Below are positions 9,212-19,759 of a stretch of DNA of 64,000 bases, in pieces. The first letter of the stretch is position 1; every line of letters begins with the position of its first letter. Source of the DNA: Cylindrotheca closterium (Eukaryota > Bacillariophyta > Bacillariophyceae > Bacillariales > Bacillariaceae); the NCBI GenBank assembly GCA_933822405.4, contig CAKOGP040000668.1, positions 457,445 through 521,444 on the forward strand. The letters run 5' to 3'. A program made the translations under genes and the position numbers. Below the pieces are notes generated by a model, which saw only the letters and a list, made by a program, of their open reading frames with translations, had not been told where the DNA came from and searched no databases.

Positions 9212-9997
9212 AATCTCATGTCCAAGTTAAATTTTAGATCACAAGAGTACAGCATTGGTCCATATATAGTACAGTAGGTACTTTTGGTTTCCCTCATGTT
9301 TGTCTTTGAGCCAATTCATTCACGCTTTGATTTACCATCGCATGTTAATGTGGGCCGAACATCGAAAGACTGACCCACATACTGTAACAATAAGCGCCTC
9401 TCTCCTTCTCAAACGAAGAAAGACCAGATCACAAAACACCATCGAGGAGGACCAGCCATGACAAAAAAACTCTTTGAATTGCAATGCTTGTGGCGCAACA
9501 TCTATCGCAGACGGCTCTTGCTTCTGCTCCACTTGTGGTAGAAGCATGGCACTGGAAGCACCCGGCCAGCACCAGCAGAGGAGGATATACCACTAGTACT
9601 ACGACTACGACTAGAACTAGTACTACTAAACACAATGGATACTCCTACTGCGCCAAGAACTGCAGAAGCATTGCCGCTTTTGGAAGTGCAATCAATTCCA
9701 CATGAACCATCTATTCATCGCCAACCCATGCCGCTACATACACCAAGTACAGTCGACGACAACGGCCCAACACCCAATGTACATACAGTACTGCTGCCCT
9801 TTCTTGATTACTACCGGGATACTAGACTAATTCGACCCGAACGGTCGATGCACTGACCACAGCGAACCCAAAACCTCAAACTCAAACCTTTGACAAGTAA
9901 AAATATAAAAGGTTGCCTCTGGCATTACTGTACGCATTCATTACCACCACCATAACAAGCATACATATACATAGGTATGTATGTATATTATAGCAAT
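9212..9997. other. intergenic with a zinc-ribbon-like remnant near 9455-9593
   Basis: Between two plus-strand genes. Positions about 9456-9593 encode, in a frame with a stop just upstream (TGA at 9459) and no in-frame ATG before the motif, C-N-A-C-G, then F-C-S-T-C-G-R-S-M, the same ribbon pattern as the gene at 8546. An ATG at 9458 sits in the neighbouring frame, separated by a seven-A run. A 73-codon ATG frame at 9635-9856 has no recognised motif. The 5' flank of the next gene (about 9900-9970) is rich in ATACATATAC-type words. Confidence 0.45.
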
Positions 9998-10281
9998 ATG
10001 AAGCAACCATGCATTGATAGTACCTTTTACATCTTGCTTATTGGGGTTGCTGCTACACAAAATACTCTTGCCTGGACGACTTTACCCTCCACCAGCAAGA
10101 ACCTTCCTCATCGTTGCGCCCAATCCCAACGATGGAGCTACAACAAGAATCCAGACGACAACAATGAAATGGACGAGGCAGATTTAAATATCTTTTCCAT
10201 GGGTGATTTATTTCGAGATGGTAGTTTTGATCCTGATGGTAGTTTCGATGCGGATGATTTTCAAGACATTGCGTCGTCGTT

Positions 10282-10317
<36 letters not shown>

Positions 10318-10537
10318 CAATAATCTTGACGACAACAACAACAACAACGAAATGGACGAGGCAAATTTAAACCTCTTTTCCATGGGCGATTTGTTTACAG
10401 ATTTCAATGATGATGCTGCTGATGCTACTACTGCTACTACTGCTACTAGTAGTACTACTACTAGTTTTGATGAAGAAACAATGTCGTCTCTGTCATCGTC
10501 ATTGTCGTCCAGTACGAATACGAATCCTTATAATGCC

Positions 10538-10622
<85 letters not shown>

Positions 10623-11671
10623 ATGATGACATAGTGGACATAGTGGACAATCCAGGATCCCTGCAGCGACTGGCCCGAGGATCGGACAATACCGTGTGGG
10701 CCAATTCCATCAACCTGAGGAAGGAGCGATCTTCGTATGGTCAACTTGACGCCGAAACTCTGGCCAAGATGCAAGAAATTGCCGAACAAGAAGAAGCCAT
10801 GAAAGAAAAGACGAATAATGATGGCAACAACAACAACAGCAACAACAACAATTACAACAACAAGAATGATTACGAATCATCAGCATCAGCATCAGCATTG
10901 CAACAACAAGACGAAGTGCGGAATGCTGAATTGGAGGAAATCATGGGAGAAGATTATCAAGATCTTTCCTTCTTTTTAAGTGAAGACGATTACATGAGAG
11001 CTTCCAGGTCCATCAAAGCGGATGGTTCCCTGCCCGAGTACATTTTTGAAGAATCTACTATTGATGATATTTTTGGTAATACTAGTAAGGAGACGAAGAA
11101 GCAGCAGCAGCAGCAGCCTGCTGCTGCTAGACCCAATAATATGGCAAACTCAAGAGCAAACGGAGCACTATCGTCAAACGCAAAATTTGATAATGATGAC
11201 GACGACGACGACGATGACGACGAAACGAGCATGCGCGAATTGATGAACATGCTGAAACAAAAAGAATCGATACCCGAAACAGATGACAAATTGCAAGCCA
11301 AGGAGATTCGAGATCGAGTCTTTAGTCAAGAAGAAACCTTTGCCAGTCAGCACGTCGATTCAGACGAATACAAATTGTACGAAGAAGCCATTACCACTGG
11401 ACTACTGAACAAGGACCAAGGTGGTGATGGTGGTGGTGGAGACGAGGTAGATCAGGCATTGGAAGGGCTCCAAGAAATGATCAATCAAAAGTACAGCACT
11501 GGTCGCGACGCACAACCACAGCAACTACCTGCAAAGAGTGAGGATGATTACATTAGTACTAGTGCTACTACTACTACTACTACTAGTAGTAGTAGTAGTA
11601 GTACTACTACTACTGAGGGAAATCTGGAGGAGGATGGTGAGGAGGAGGACGAGGCATCATCTTTGTCATGA
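9977..11671 (+). CDS. Asn-rich low-complexity protein with secretory or plastid-type presequence
   Basis: A 564-residue frame. ATGs occur at 9977 and 9998; the second begins a better signal peptide (hydrophobic F-Y-I-L-L-I-G-V-A-A-T) ending T-L-A with Trp next, a plastid-type cleavage context. The body is largely low complexity: a Ser run from TCG repeats, an Asn run of about 30 from (CAA)n at about 10540-10620, Asp and Thr/Ser runs. A motif E-M-D-E-A-(D/N)-L-N-(I/L)-F-S-M-G-D-L-F occurs twice (about residues 56 and 130). More ordinary sequence lies at residues about 225-290 and 325-370. I recognise no family. The frame survives many repeat tracts, which supports it being expressed. Location in the plastid is inferred only from the N-terminus. 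Confidence 0.75.
10540..10620. repeat. (CAA)n microsatellite inside a coding region
   Basis: An almost perfect AAC/CAA trinucleotide run of about 80 bases encoding poly-Asn in the protein starting at 9977/9998. Length changes here would stay in frame. Confidence 0.95.
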
Positions 11672-11770
11672 CGTGATATATAGCCGGCGCGCTGGATGAT
11701 ACTATAGGTACACTACCGTATAGAAAGGAATAAAGAAATAAAAAGATTCCAAGATAGTTCTTGTTCAGTC

Positions 11771-11807
<37 letters not shown>

Positions 11808-12036
11808 CGTTGATTGATTCCAACTCTACCGGTATATATCATGACATTCCAAGTGAGACTGACAAATGATGGAATATACTACAGTATAATCCTACAATAT
11901 TAAAATAATACTTGGAATGTAATGTTGTGGTTTAGTTTTTTTGATGATACCCCCTTGGAATTGATAATAATATACTACGAGTACATTACTCAACGTTCTG
12001 TAATGTATGTAGAATGCATGTCTGTGTATCATTGTC
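11672..12036. other. intergenic between convergent genes, with a (TGAT)n microsatellite
   Basis: This separates the Asn-rich gene (plus) from dUTPase (minus), so it should hold two 3' ends. A TGAT tetranucleotide run of about ten units lies at about 11770-11818, and one TACCGGTA palindrome at 11827-11834. No coding sequence was seen. Confidence 0.7.
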
Positions 12037-12861
12037 TTACTTGATGGGACTGACCTTGGGTGGTTGTGGTGGATCCTCCTCCATGTCATTGCCGTCCAAT
12101 TTTTGCTTTTTGGCTAGAGACGACGACGACGATGATGATGACGACACACCCGTCGATCCAAATCCACCGGCACCCCGTTCCGTAACATCCATTTCTTCGT
12201 CTTGTCCCACCTCCACAATGGGCGCCATGACAATTTGTTCCAATACCAACTGGGCAATCCTGTCACCCTCCTTGATTTGGAAATCCTTGTCGCCCAAATT
12301 GAACAAGACGACGCCCACGGGACCCCGGTAGTCGGCATCCACGACACCGGCGCCCACGTCAATTCCGTGCTTGACCGTCAACCCGGAGCGAGGGGCGATC
12401 CGGCCGTAGGTACCCTTGGGACAGGCGATGCAAAGGTCGGTTCGGACCACCGCACGGCCCTGGGGTGGAATGGTTTTGGGTTCGGCCGCATACAAGTCGA
12501 GTCCGGCGGACCATTCGCTGCCGCGAGTGGGCAGAATGGCCTTGTCGGAAAGCTTCTTGATGCGAAGAGAGGAAGATGCTTCGTTGTTGTTGTTGTTGTT
12601 GTTTGTCATTTTGTGGCAAGTTCTTCTTGTTTTGGTGGAGTGATAATAATAATAATAATGTTGATGGTGTTCTTGTTGATGGTGTTCTTGTTGATGTTGA
12701 TGGTGATGGTGATGATGGTGATACGAAAGAAAGCCTAAAGAGGAAGGAGAAAAGAGCAAAGCAGAGGCAGTTGCAGCAGCAGCAGAGATTCGATACTTCA
12801 ATTTCAGTTTGAAGAAAATATATGAGGAAGCAGCCAAACGAGATTGGGAGCTACCAAGCAT
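12037..12861 (-). CDS. DUT: dUTP diphosphatase (dUTPase)
   Basis: Trimeric-type dUTPase, which hydrolyses dUTP to dUMP and PPi and keeps uracil out of DNA. All five family motifs are present in order: [14 protein letters not shown]; the uracil-binding [20 protein letters not shown]; and the C-terminal [10 protein letters not shown]. The catalytic Asp lies in D-A-D-Y-R. At 274 residues it exceeds the usual core of about 150. The extra N-terminus is basic, then His/Gln/Tyr-rich, and could be an organelle presequence. An internal ATG at 12609 (Met85) begins directly before the enzyme domain and could give a second, cytosolic or nuclear form. A Ser run and a Lys-rich tail follow motif 5. It shares a 486-base promoter region with the divergent gene at 13348. 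Confidence 0.96.
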   Translation of the reverse strand: MLGSSQSRLAASSYIFFKLKLKYRISAAAATASALLFSPSSLGFLSYHHHHHHHQHQQEHHQQEHHQHYYYYYHSTKTRRTCHKMTNNNNNNNEASSSLRIKKLSDKAILPTRGSEWSAGLDLYAAEPKTIPPQGRAVVRTDLCIACPKGTYGRIAPRSGLTVKHGIDVGAGVVDADYRGPVGVVLFNLGDKDFQIKEGDRIAQLVLEQIVMAPIVEVGQDEEMDVTERGAGGFGSTGVSSSSSSSSSLAKKQKLDGNDMEEDPPQPPKVSPIK

Positions 12862-13347
12862 ATAAAAAATGACACGAATGATGATGATGCCAAACCCAAC
12901 TATTTTCTACAGATCCGGGTGGATGGATGGACACTACAATAATATATGTACCAATGCTACACAAATGATCGTAGCACAATTTGGTTCGCGCCAAAAGAGA
13001 TCTTGTCTGGATTTGGCACGAATCCTACCAGATATGCGCTGTACAAATAGTCGTAGACCAAGATTCGAACGAGTTGAAAATTGAAAATAACCGTCGCACA
13101 GTGGAGCGGCATGCAGGCAGGCAGTGTGTAGGTACACTATCGATCATCAATCATCAATCATCAATCATCATCAATATACAGTACTGCATACAATCGAAAC
13201 TCCCATCGGATAGCTACTGTACTGTACTGTACTGTACGCACCTCTCTCTCTCTCTCTCTCTCTCTTAGAAAGAATCGTTTGGGTGTGTGTTTGTAGACAA
13301 CCACAACAGCATTTTTTAAATAAAAATACAGTACAGTAGTAGGAAGA
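12862..13347. promoter_or_regulatory. shared promoter region between divergent dUTPase and TPX2-like genes
   Basis: A 486-base interval between two divergently transcribed genes. It contains a CATCAAT run (about 13145-13172), a CTGTA pentamer run (about 13214-13238) and a (CT)n run (13243-13264). Such pyrimidine tracts are plausible promoter elements. dUTPase (S phase) and a spindle-type protein (M phase) could be co-regulated by the cell cycle, but that is inference only. Confidence 0.4.
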
Positions 13348-16300
13348 ATGGAAGAAGCCAGTTTTATGGAACACGTCCGAACGGCGCCGTCAGACGACAA
13401 ACTATTTCAAAATCCTTTAAATGATCATGACGACGACGACGATGATGATGATGATGAAAGCTTTGTGCCCGATTCGTTGCGAGCCTTTATGGAAGACGCC
13501 AATGCCAAATTGGATGCGGATTTGAGTGATATTTTGAATTCCGACAACCGCAAAAACAAGACATCATCAGCAGGCAATAACAATAACAATAACCATCATC
13601 ATTGGATGGAAGACGATGATGATACTGACATGGACGAGGACCCTCCCGCTCCTCAAATGCCCGACATGGATCATGTCAATAGCCTATTAGCATCCACAAT
13701 ATCATCATCATCATCATTAACAACAGCAACAGCAACACGAAGTCAATCAGATGGAATTCAAATCAAGAACAGCAACAACAACAACAACAGTAGTAGCATT
13801 AGCAGCAACCGCAAGCTGATGGTACCACCACTCCAACAACAACAACAACAACAATACGAGGAGCCGCCTGAAGAAGAAGAAGAAGACGAAGAGCCGATAT
13901 TGTCACGGCTCCAACACATTATAAAGGATGTGGATCCACCAACAACCATGCAAGACGAAGAAGAAGACGCGCCAGCAGCAAAAACAAAGGCACAAGACAA
14001 GCCGTTTGCACAACTAACCACCCGGGATTTGTTGCAACCCAAACCCATTCCGGATCCCAATGCTCTTGACGATTGCAATGACGATACTGAAACCGACGAA
14101 AATTCCAATTATGTTAGTGACAATCAATTCTTCAAGGATATTTTGAAACAAGAAGAAGACTTGTCCTTGAAGCATAATCTCATGATGGGATTGTTGGACG
14201 AAGATGCCGCACGGGAAAAACAATTCAAAGAAGAGCAACGTCGAAAGCTAGAAAAGGAAGAATACAAGGAAAGGGAACGTTTGCGGAAATTGCAACTGCA
14301 GCAAGAACAACATTATTATGACGCGGATCATAATGCTAATGATGATTCCTCCGTTCCAACTCTGGAATCCATCAATGCTCCCATTGCAAACAAAGCAAAA
14401 GACAAATCATCCTTTGCACCGTCACCGGATCGTATTTTGGAATCCAAAGTATTTGAAGACGATTACTACTACGACAATCACAATGATGATGATGATGATG
14501 AGGACGATGTCATGTTGGAAGAATTATTGGCGGGAAATACCAATCCAGCTGCCCATTTGACAGTAATGCAAGCCAAGGACATGTTGGGTGGTGATGATAA
14601 TAATGAAGTTTATGACAATGATGATGATGATGATCTACCGGCCTTGGAAAATGAAGATGCCTTGCCCAAACGAGATTTGGCGGCGGAATTGCTCAAGGCC
14701 GAACAAGAATTTGGGACTCCTTCTTCTCCTGCTCTTGTGGACAACAACAATGGCAACAGCGACAGCAACAGCAACAACCAAGGGGTTCCGAAGAATAATA
14801 ATAATAATCATCATCGTCCATCGCCATCCAAAAAGCCAAAATTGGATGCCATGGATGCTATGTTGTTGCTGGGAAATGACACCAGCAGCGATTACGACCA
14901 AATTGAATCGGAAATGGATCGATCCTATATTTCCTCCAGTTCGGAAGAAGGCGACACGGCCAACAAACCCCAATCTCCTCCATCGATTGTGCATCAAACG
15001 GATACTCCACCATCCCTGCACGAGCTAAAGCAAACCCTGCAACAACCAGAAAATCGAGTGCCAACCTTGGCGCCCAACTTGCACCAGGAGCAGGATGATT
15101 TGTTGCAAGAGGCCTTGGAGGTGCAGAAAAAGGCCGAACAACTGACCAAATCGCCACTACGAGCACCACCCAAGCCAGAAGTAGTACTTGTAGCACAAGC
15201 GAAAGCAGCAAAAGCAAGGAAACCAACCAAAAAGCCAGATGCCTCCAGCGAGTTGCTAGGGTTTCTTCATCCCAGCATCAAAAATGACAAGGAGGAAACA
15301 TCAAGAATAGCTACCAACAACAACAACAAGAAGAACAAGGGCAGCTACAAGTCAGAGATTATTCGCCCACGCGCAATGATGGATCCAAAAGTGGTGGACA
15401 ACCGAGAAGCCATTGCTCATCAAAGCACACCTGCCAAGAAGCGAGATGGAACGCCACCGAAACCACCAAAGACCCCAGATCGTCCCATGGTACTGACTCC
15501 ACCCTCCATGTCACAGCAACAACAAATGAAGCAACAAGCATCAGATGCCACACCTCCCTCTCCAGCAGGTGCAGTGGATAATATCTTTGATTATCTTCAC
15601 CCAACCAATGACAACAAAACTCAGGCCAAGGCGAATCGGAATCGAAATACTAGTATCAGTAACCAGCCGGTCCAACGAAAGCAGCTCTTTTCTGGTCCAC
15701 CAACGGAAGCAAAACCACCAAAAGCCACCCAACCTGCCAATCATGGAGATCAGCAGCCAGCCATGGAAGTTACCATTCCTTCCAAAACTGCATCCACCAT
15801 TATCACGTCACCATCCATGTCGCGAACAAATCAATCCCAGGCATTTAGTCCAACCTCTTCCATTGGATTTGGTTCTCCCACGAGTGAATTGAGGAAACGA
15901 CGACAAATGATGCAAGAACAATATCAGCAACAATATCAACAGCAGCAGCAGCAGCAGCAACAGAGTGAGGTTCCGAATTCTCCAATGAGCATGGCGTCTA
16001 CAATAATGCGGCGACAAGGTCATTCACCCTTGGTGAATCGAAAACATCCACCAAAGGAATTGACCTCTCCCGATAAAAACATTTCGTCTCGACTTTTGCG
16101 AGGGACTGCGGCGACTCGAGCGGGGACTCGTGTCAAGTATGGACAAACAATCCAACAACAACAACAACAACAACCCAAGCCAAGAACTCGTCGGAATACT
16201 CCAATGATGGCGGGAAGTTCCATCAAGGGCATGGCGGAAACGAGGATAGGCTCCAAGAGTTCTACCGCTGAACAAGCTGACCCACCAGTGGCAACTTCAG

Positions 16301-19032
16301 CAACCAACAAAACCACCAGCGCTGTTGCAGATCCAAAAGCCACAAGAGCTAGAGTACGAGATCGAATGGGTGCTTCAAGACGGGGAACAACCCAAAGCAA
16401 CCGAGAGAAGAAGGCGGAACAAAAGAGGAATATCAAGTCCACAATGGATCGGGTACGGGAACGCAAAGAACGAATGGCCAAGATGGAGCAGGAACGAGTT
16501 GCCAAACTGAAAGCCAAGATTGCCGAACGCGAAAAGAAAACCCAGGAACGAAAAGCAAAGCTGGAAGCGGAACGAGCCTCTCCTCAAAAGATTGCTGCTT
16601 CCAAGACGAAAAAAAGGTCCACCAAGACTTCCATACCACCGCGGCCCATCACAGTTCCCAAGACGCCCAACTTTATGAAAGACAAGCGGCCAAAACCACG
16701 AGAACGAAAGGAAGAAAGGGTGTCACTGGCAAACGCCGACAGTTTATTGATGCGCAGCTTTCGGGAAGACCAATCAATGGGATCCACTACTGGGGAACGA
16801 AAACTCACGATTCCCAAGGGTCCAAGCTTTCAGACAGACAAGCGTCTGAAACCCGTAGAGCGAAGGGAAGAAAGAGTGTCACTGGCAAACGCTGACACGC
16901 TGTTGATGCGAAGCTTTCGCGATGATCAATCGATGGGTGGTGGTTCCTCTGTGGGAGGAGAACGGAAACCTACCATTCCTATTGGTCCCAGCTTTCAGAC
17001 AGACAAACGTTTGAAACCAGTAGAGCGAAGGGAAGAGAGGGTGTCACTGGCAAATGCCGACACGCTGTTGATGCGAAGCTTTCGCGATGATCAGTCGATG
17101 GGTGGTGGATCCACATCTGGCGCAAGAAAAATTACCATTCCAAAGACTCCAAATCTCGTCACGAAGAAGAAGTACGGAGACAGGAGTTCTGCAAAGAGAG
17201 GCGATGACGACGAAGGAAGTGTTCACCACTGGCAGGATGGTTTGAGGACGGCAACATCACCGTCCAAGAGCGTATGCAGCCAGTTGACTATTCCCCAAAC
17301 CCCCAACTTCCAACCGGAGCGCAAACGACAGCCTGCTGTGAGTACTGCCGAACGAGAGCAAGCCGAAATGGATTACTACAAGGCGAATCCATTCAAGGCA
17401 AGGCCAGTGGGAAGCGGTGTCAAATCATTTTCGTCCACTGCCACGAAACAAGTCGAGAAGCGGAAATTGACAGCGCCAAAGCCATTTCGCCTTTCTGTTG
17501 GAAAGCAAACAAGTCCAGATCACAGAGATCAATCAAAGCCAAAAACCTTGTTCCCAGCACCTCGTGGTACACCTGCTGATGGCTTTAAAATGAGAAAAAA
17601 GAGGTCTACTACAACTCCAAAGCCATTCCAGCTGTCGTCGTCGAGGCAACAAAGCTTTTCACCGACCGAATCGGCAGATAGCTCCGCACCACCGCAGCAA
17701 ATCGATGTAAAAGCTACCAAAAAGTTCCATGCTCGACCGATGCCAAGCTTCGATACTCCCAGTATTCCGGTGCGCGACAAGGATCCAAGCAAATTGCGAT
17801 CTCCGCCGCCCAAATCACCAGAAGAAGTCAAACCATTCAAGGCCAGAGGAGTTCCAAAGTCTTTGTCGAAACCGTCCATTCCAGTTCGGCGGCGAGATCC
17901 ATCGAAACTGCGGTCTCCAGATTACGTCAAGACATCGCCCGAGTATCTCAGTAGGAAACGCGGAAAGGTACAAGGAGGAATCACATCGCCGGACTCTTCG
18001 GAGAGCAAAGCATTCCGGGCACGACGAGCACCTTTCAGATCCCCTCCCGACATTCCAGTTCGAGGTAAAGATCCCCGAAAACTTCGACCGGTTCCTAGCA
18101 AGAAGCAAACTGTTCCTGCACCGCCGTCTCTTGCAGGGTCGTCGTATGGTTCCAATGCTTCCAGCTTGGAATCGCGAGTGGACAAGCGGAAAGCTATTCG
18201 AGAGAACCTGCGCCAGCGCATGAAAGGAAGGCGTGGTAAATCAGAATCAGTAACTACCACTGATTCTTCTGTTGTTGGGGTATCTATGGACACCACCGTG
18301 ACAACATCAATTGATGGTGCGACTACTTCCTATGAAGCACCTGGCGTCTCTACCTACTACAATATTTTGACTGATTCTAGCAGGGCAGACAACAAGATTG
18401 GCAAAACCGTGCCAGCAGCAGATGCCGTGTCACCAAATGCCGAACGCGAAAAGTTATTGCTGCAAGCAGCCATGAAGAAGGGTGCAGATGCCGTGTCACC
18501 AAATGCCAAACGCGAAAAGTCTTTGTTGCAAGCGGCCATGAAGAAGGGAGGTCAAAGCAAGAAGGAGGAATTGCGAAATGCTATGAGTGGATGGTCAAAT
18601 GATGAAACTCCCATGGCTTCCGCCCCTTCTGCAGAGTCGGAAGCATCCACTCCTATTACAAAGGGAGGCCAAAGCAAAAAGGAAGAATTGCGAAGTGCCA
18701 TGGGTGGATGGATGTTTGATTCCGTACCCGCTACTGTCACCGCCGGTCTTGCTGTAAAGAAGCCACCCGCAGACAGGATATCCGAGATTCGCCGCAAGGA
18801 ACCAGATCCCCTGGAAGCAGCCCGCATTGCGGAAGCAAAGCGAAAGCGAGAGGAACTATTGAGACTGCAAAACAGGTCAAAGACGTACGAAGAGACAACT
18901 GAAATGGCCTTGCAGTTGCAACAACAATTGGAAGATGCGCTCTCGTTTGAAGCAACCTACAGTGCAGGGGATGACTTGGACCAAGGTTATATTGGGCAAC
19001 CTGCTGGTAGTCTGGGTCATTTTGACTTGTAG
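13348..19032 (+). CDS. giant TPX2-like microtubule-associated protein
   Basis: Single-exon frame of 1,894 residues. The first about 900 residues are acidic and low complexity (Asp, Asn, Gln, Ser). Residues about 1010-1090 are a long Lys/Arg/Glu helix (probable coiled coil). Then come three copies of a unit with E-E-R-V-S-L-A-N-A-D and L-L-M-R-S-F-R-(E/D)-D-Q-S-M (16680-17110), each preceded by an (I/V)-P-K/I-x-P-(N/S)-F element. Downstream are repeated TPX2-type motifs such as L-T-A-P-K-P-F-R-L, P-F-K-A-R-P, K-F-H-A-R-P-M-P, P-F-K-A-R-G and S-I-P-V-R-x-(K/R)-D-P-S-K-L-R. TPX2 proteins bind microtubules and activate Aurora kinase at the spindle. Near the end two more duplications occur (D-A-V-S-P-N-A-x-R-E-K and Q-S-K-K-E-E-L-R). 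The function is inferred from motifs, not full-domain similarity. Confidence 0.82.
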   Translation: MEEASFMEHVRTAPSDDKLFQNPLNDHDDDDDDDDDESFVPDSLRAFMEDANAKLDADLSDILNSDNRKNKTSSAGNNNNNNHHHWMEDDDDTDMDEDPPAPQMPDMDHVNSLLASTISSSSSLTTATATRSQSDGIQIKNSNNNNNSSSISSNRKLMVPPLQQQQQQQYEEPPEEEEEDEEPILSRLQHIIKDVDPPTTMQDEEEDAPAAKTKAQDKPFAQLTTRDLLQPKPIPDPNALDDCNDDTETDENSNYVSDNQFFKDILKQEEDLSLKHNLMMGLLDEDAAREKQFKEEQRRKLEKEEYKERERLRKLQLQQEQHYYDADHNANDDSSVPTLESINAPIANKAKDKSSFAPSPDRILESKVFEDDYYYDNHNDDDDDEDDVMLEELLAGNTNPAAHLTVMQAKDMLGGDDNNEVYDNDDDDDLPALENEDALPKRDLAAELLKAEQEFGTPSSPALVDNNNGNSDSNSNNQGVPKNNNNNHHRPSPSKKPKLDAMDAMLLLGNDTSSDYDQIESEMDRSYISSSSEEGDTANKPQSPPSIVHQTDTPPSLHELKQTLQQPENRVPTLAPNLHQEQDDLLQEALEVQKKAEQLTKSPLRAPPKPEVVLVAQAKAAKARKPTKKPDASSELLGFLHPSIKNDKEETSRIATNNNNKKNKGSYKSEIIRPRAMMDPKVVDNREAIAHQSTPAKKRDGTPPKPPKTPDRPMVLTPPSMSQQQQMKQQASDATPPSPAGAVDNIFDYLHPTNDNKTQAKANRNRNTSISNQPVQRKQLFSGPPTEAKPPKATQPANHGDQQPAMEVTIPSKTASTIITSPSMSRTNQSQAFSPTSSIGFGSPTSELRKRRQMMQEQYQQQYQQQQQQQQQSEVPNSPMSMASTIMRRQGHSPLVNRKHPPKELTSPDKNISSRLLRGTAATRAGTRVKYGQTIQQQQQQQPKPRTRRNTPMMAGSSIKGMAETRIGSKSSTAEQADPPVATSATNKTTSAVADPKATRARVRDRMGASRRGTTQSNREKKAEQKRNIKSTMDRVRERKERMAKMEQERVAKLKAKIAEREKKTQERKAKLEAERASPQKIAASKTKKRSTKTSIPPRPITVPKTPNFMKDKRPKPRERKEERVSLANADSLLMRSFREDQSMGSTTGERKLTIPKGPSFQTDKRLKPVERREERVSLANADTLLMRSFRDDQSMGGGSSVGGERKPTIPIGPSFQTDKRLKPVERREERVSLANADTLLMRSFRDDQSMGGGSTSGARKITIPKTPNLVTKKKYGDRSSAKRGDDDEGSVHHWQDGLRTATSPSKSVCSQLTIPQTPNFQPERKRQPAVSTAEREQAEMDYYKANPFKARPVGSGVKSFSSTATKQVEKRKLTAPKPFRLSVGKQTSPDHRDQSKPKTLFPAPRGTPADGFKMRKKRSTTTPKPFQLSSSRQQSFSPTESADSSAPPQQIDVKATKKFHARPMPSFDTPSIPVRDKDPSKLRSPPPKSPEEVKPFKARGVPKSLSKPSIPVRRRDPSKLRSPDYVKTSPEYLSRKRGKVQGGITSPDSSESKAFRARRAPFRSPPDIPVRGKDPRKLRPVPSKKQTVPAPPSLAGSSYGSNASSLESRVDKRKAIRENLRQRMKGRRGKSESVTTTDSSVVGVSMDTTVTTSIDGATTSYEAPGVSTYYNILTDSSRADNKIGKTVPAADAVSPNAEREKLLLQAAMKKGADAVSPNAKREKSLLQAAMKKGGQSKKEELRNAMSGWSNDETPMASAPSAESEASTPITKGGQSKKEELRSAMGGWMFDSVPATVTAGLAVKKPPADRISEIRRKEPDPLEAARIAEAKRKREELLRLQNRSKTYEETTEMALQLQQQLEDALSFEATYSAGDDLDQGYIGQPAGSLGHFDL
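16683..17110 (+). repeat. three in-frame tandem repeats in the TPX2-like gene
   Basis: Units of about 150-165 bases. The second and third copies (from about 16800 and 16965) are nearly identical in DNA, and the first is more diverged. This suggests a recent duplication of the second unit. Confidence 0.85.
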
Positions 19033-19278
19033 TCATTTTTTAAATAATAAACTAGAAGATTTTACACTAGATGCTTCCATCCTACCTATTATTACTAAGT
19101 CTGGACTACAATATATGGAAACAAACCAAACTTTGGCACAGCACAGAACCAAACAGTAGACAGCAGTATTTCAATGCCAACTATTACTACAGCAAAGGCT
19201 CTTGCAATTACAGCAAGATTGCATAAAAATCAAAATATCCGTTCTCTATATTTGCTTGCATCAATGAATGCAATTTCT

Positions 19279-19759
19279 TTAAACATCGATACCAGCATCC
19301 TTTTGTGTGGAACGAACACGAGCTGTTGGAACCTCCAACGAAACCTCACAGCACTTGCCTAGCAAAATATCAACAGCCTTTTGGGCATTTGACTTGAACT
19401 GGCTTTGCATGTCACCAATTTCCTTATCGGTATCCGATTGAAGTTGCGCGGATGCATCCCCTTCAGTTCCTCCCTTAGATAAGACCATGTTGTTGAATTC
19501 TTCTTGCTTCTCGGCACGGTAGGCATCAATCAACTCTTGGGCATCAGCCTTTGCTTGCTTCATGCGGTTTCCACGACCTGAATTAATTGTCGTTCAAAGA
19601 TACAAGACAATGAATTAAAGAGCATGAGTACATGATGCGCTGCCGATGAAGATACAAAAGATCTCGGGAGTACTCACCCATTCGTGCTTCCGCGACAATT
19701 TGAGAAGCACGCGTCTCAGCGGCCATGAGTTCTTGAATTCCAGCTCCTGTCTGTGCCAT
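19279..19759 (-). CDS. VMA10: V-type ATPase subunit G (two exons)
   Basis: Peripheral-stalk subunit G of the vacuolar proton pump, which links the V1 ATPase head to the V0 membrane ring. Exon 1 (19759-19678) gives a start M-A-Q-T-G-A-G-I-Q-E-L; exon 2 runs 19577-19279. A 100-base intron with GTGAGT donor and CAG acceptor joins A-R-M-G to R-G-N-R-M-K-Q-A-K. The product is 126 residues, the usual length. The conserved subunit G start (G-I-Q-x-L, then A-x-x-R-A, A-R, and R-M-K-Q-A-K-x-D-A) is clear. The rest is a charged helix ending with an R-S-T-Q-K tail. The gene diverges from the ArfGAP gene at 20249. Confidence 0.95.

Noticed and set aside
9635..9856. 73-codon ATG frame
   Set aside because: Hydrophilic, no motif, no paralog, and short enough to occur by chance; kept only as part of the intergenic note.
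10407..10789. Poly-Thr and poly-Val frames over the (CAA)n tract
   Set aside because: They are alternative readings of the microsatellite inside the Asn-rich gene.
13214..13264. CTGTA and CT microsatellites as a possible telomeric or centromeric signal
   Set aside because: Short runs of this kind are common in promoters and show no higher-order structure here.
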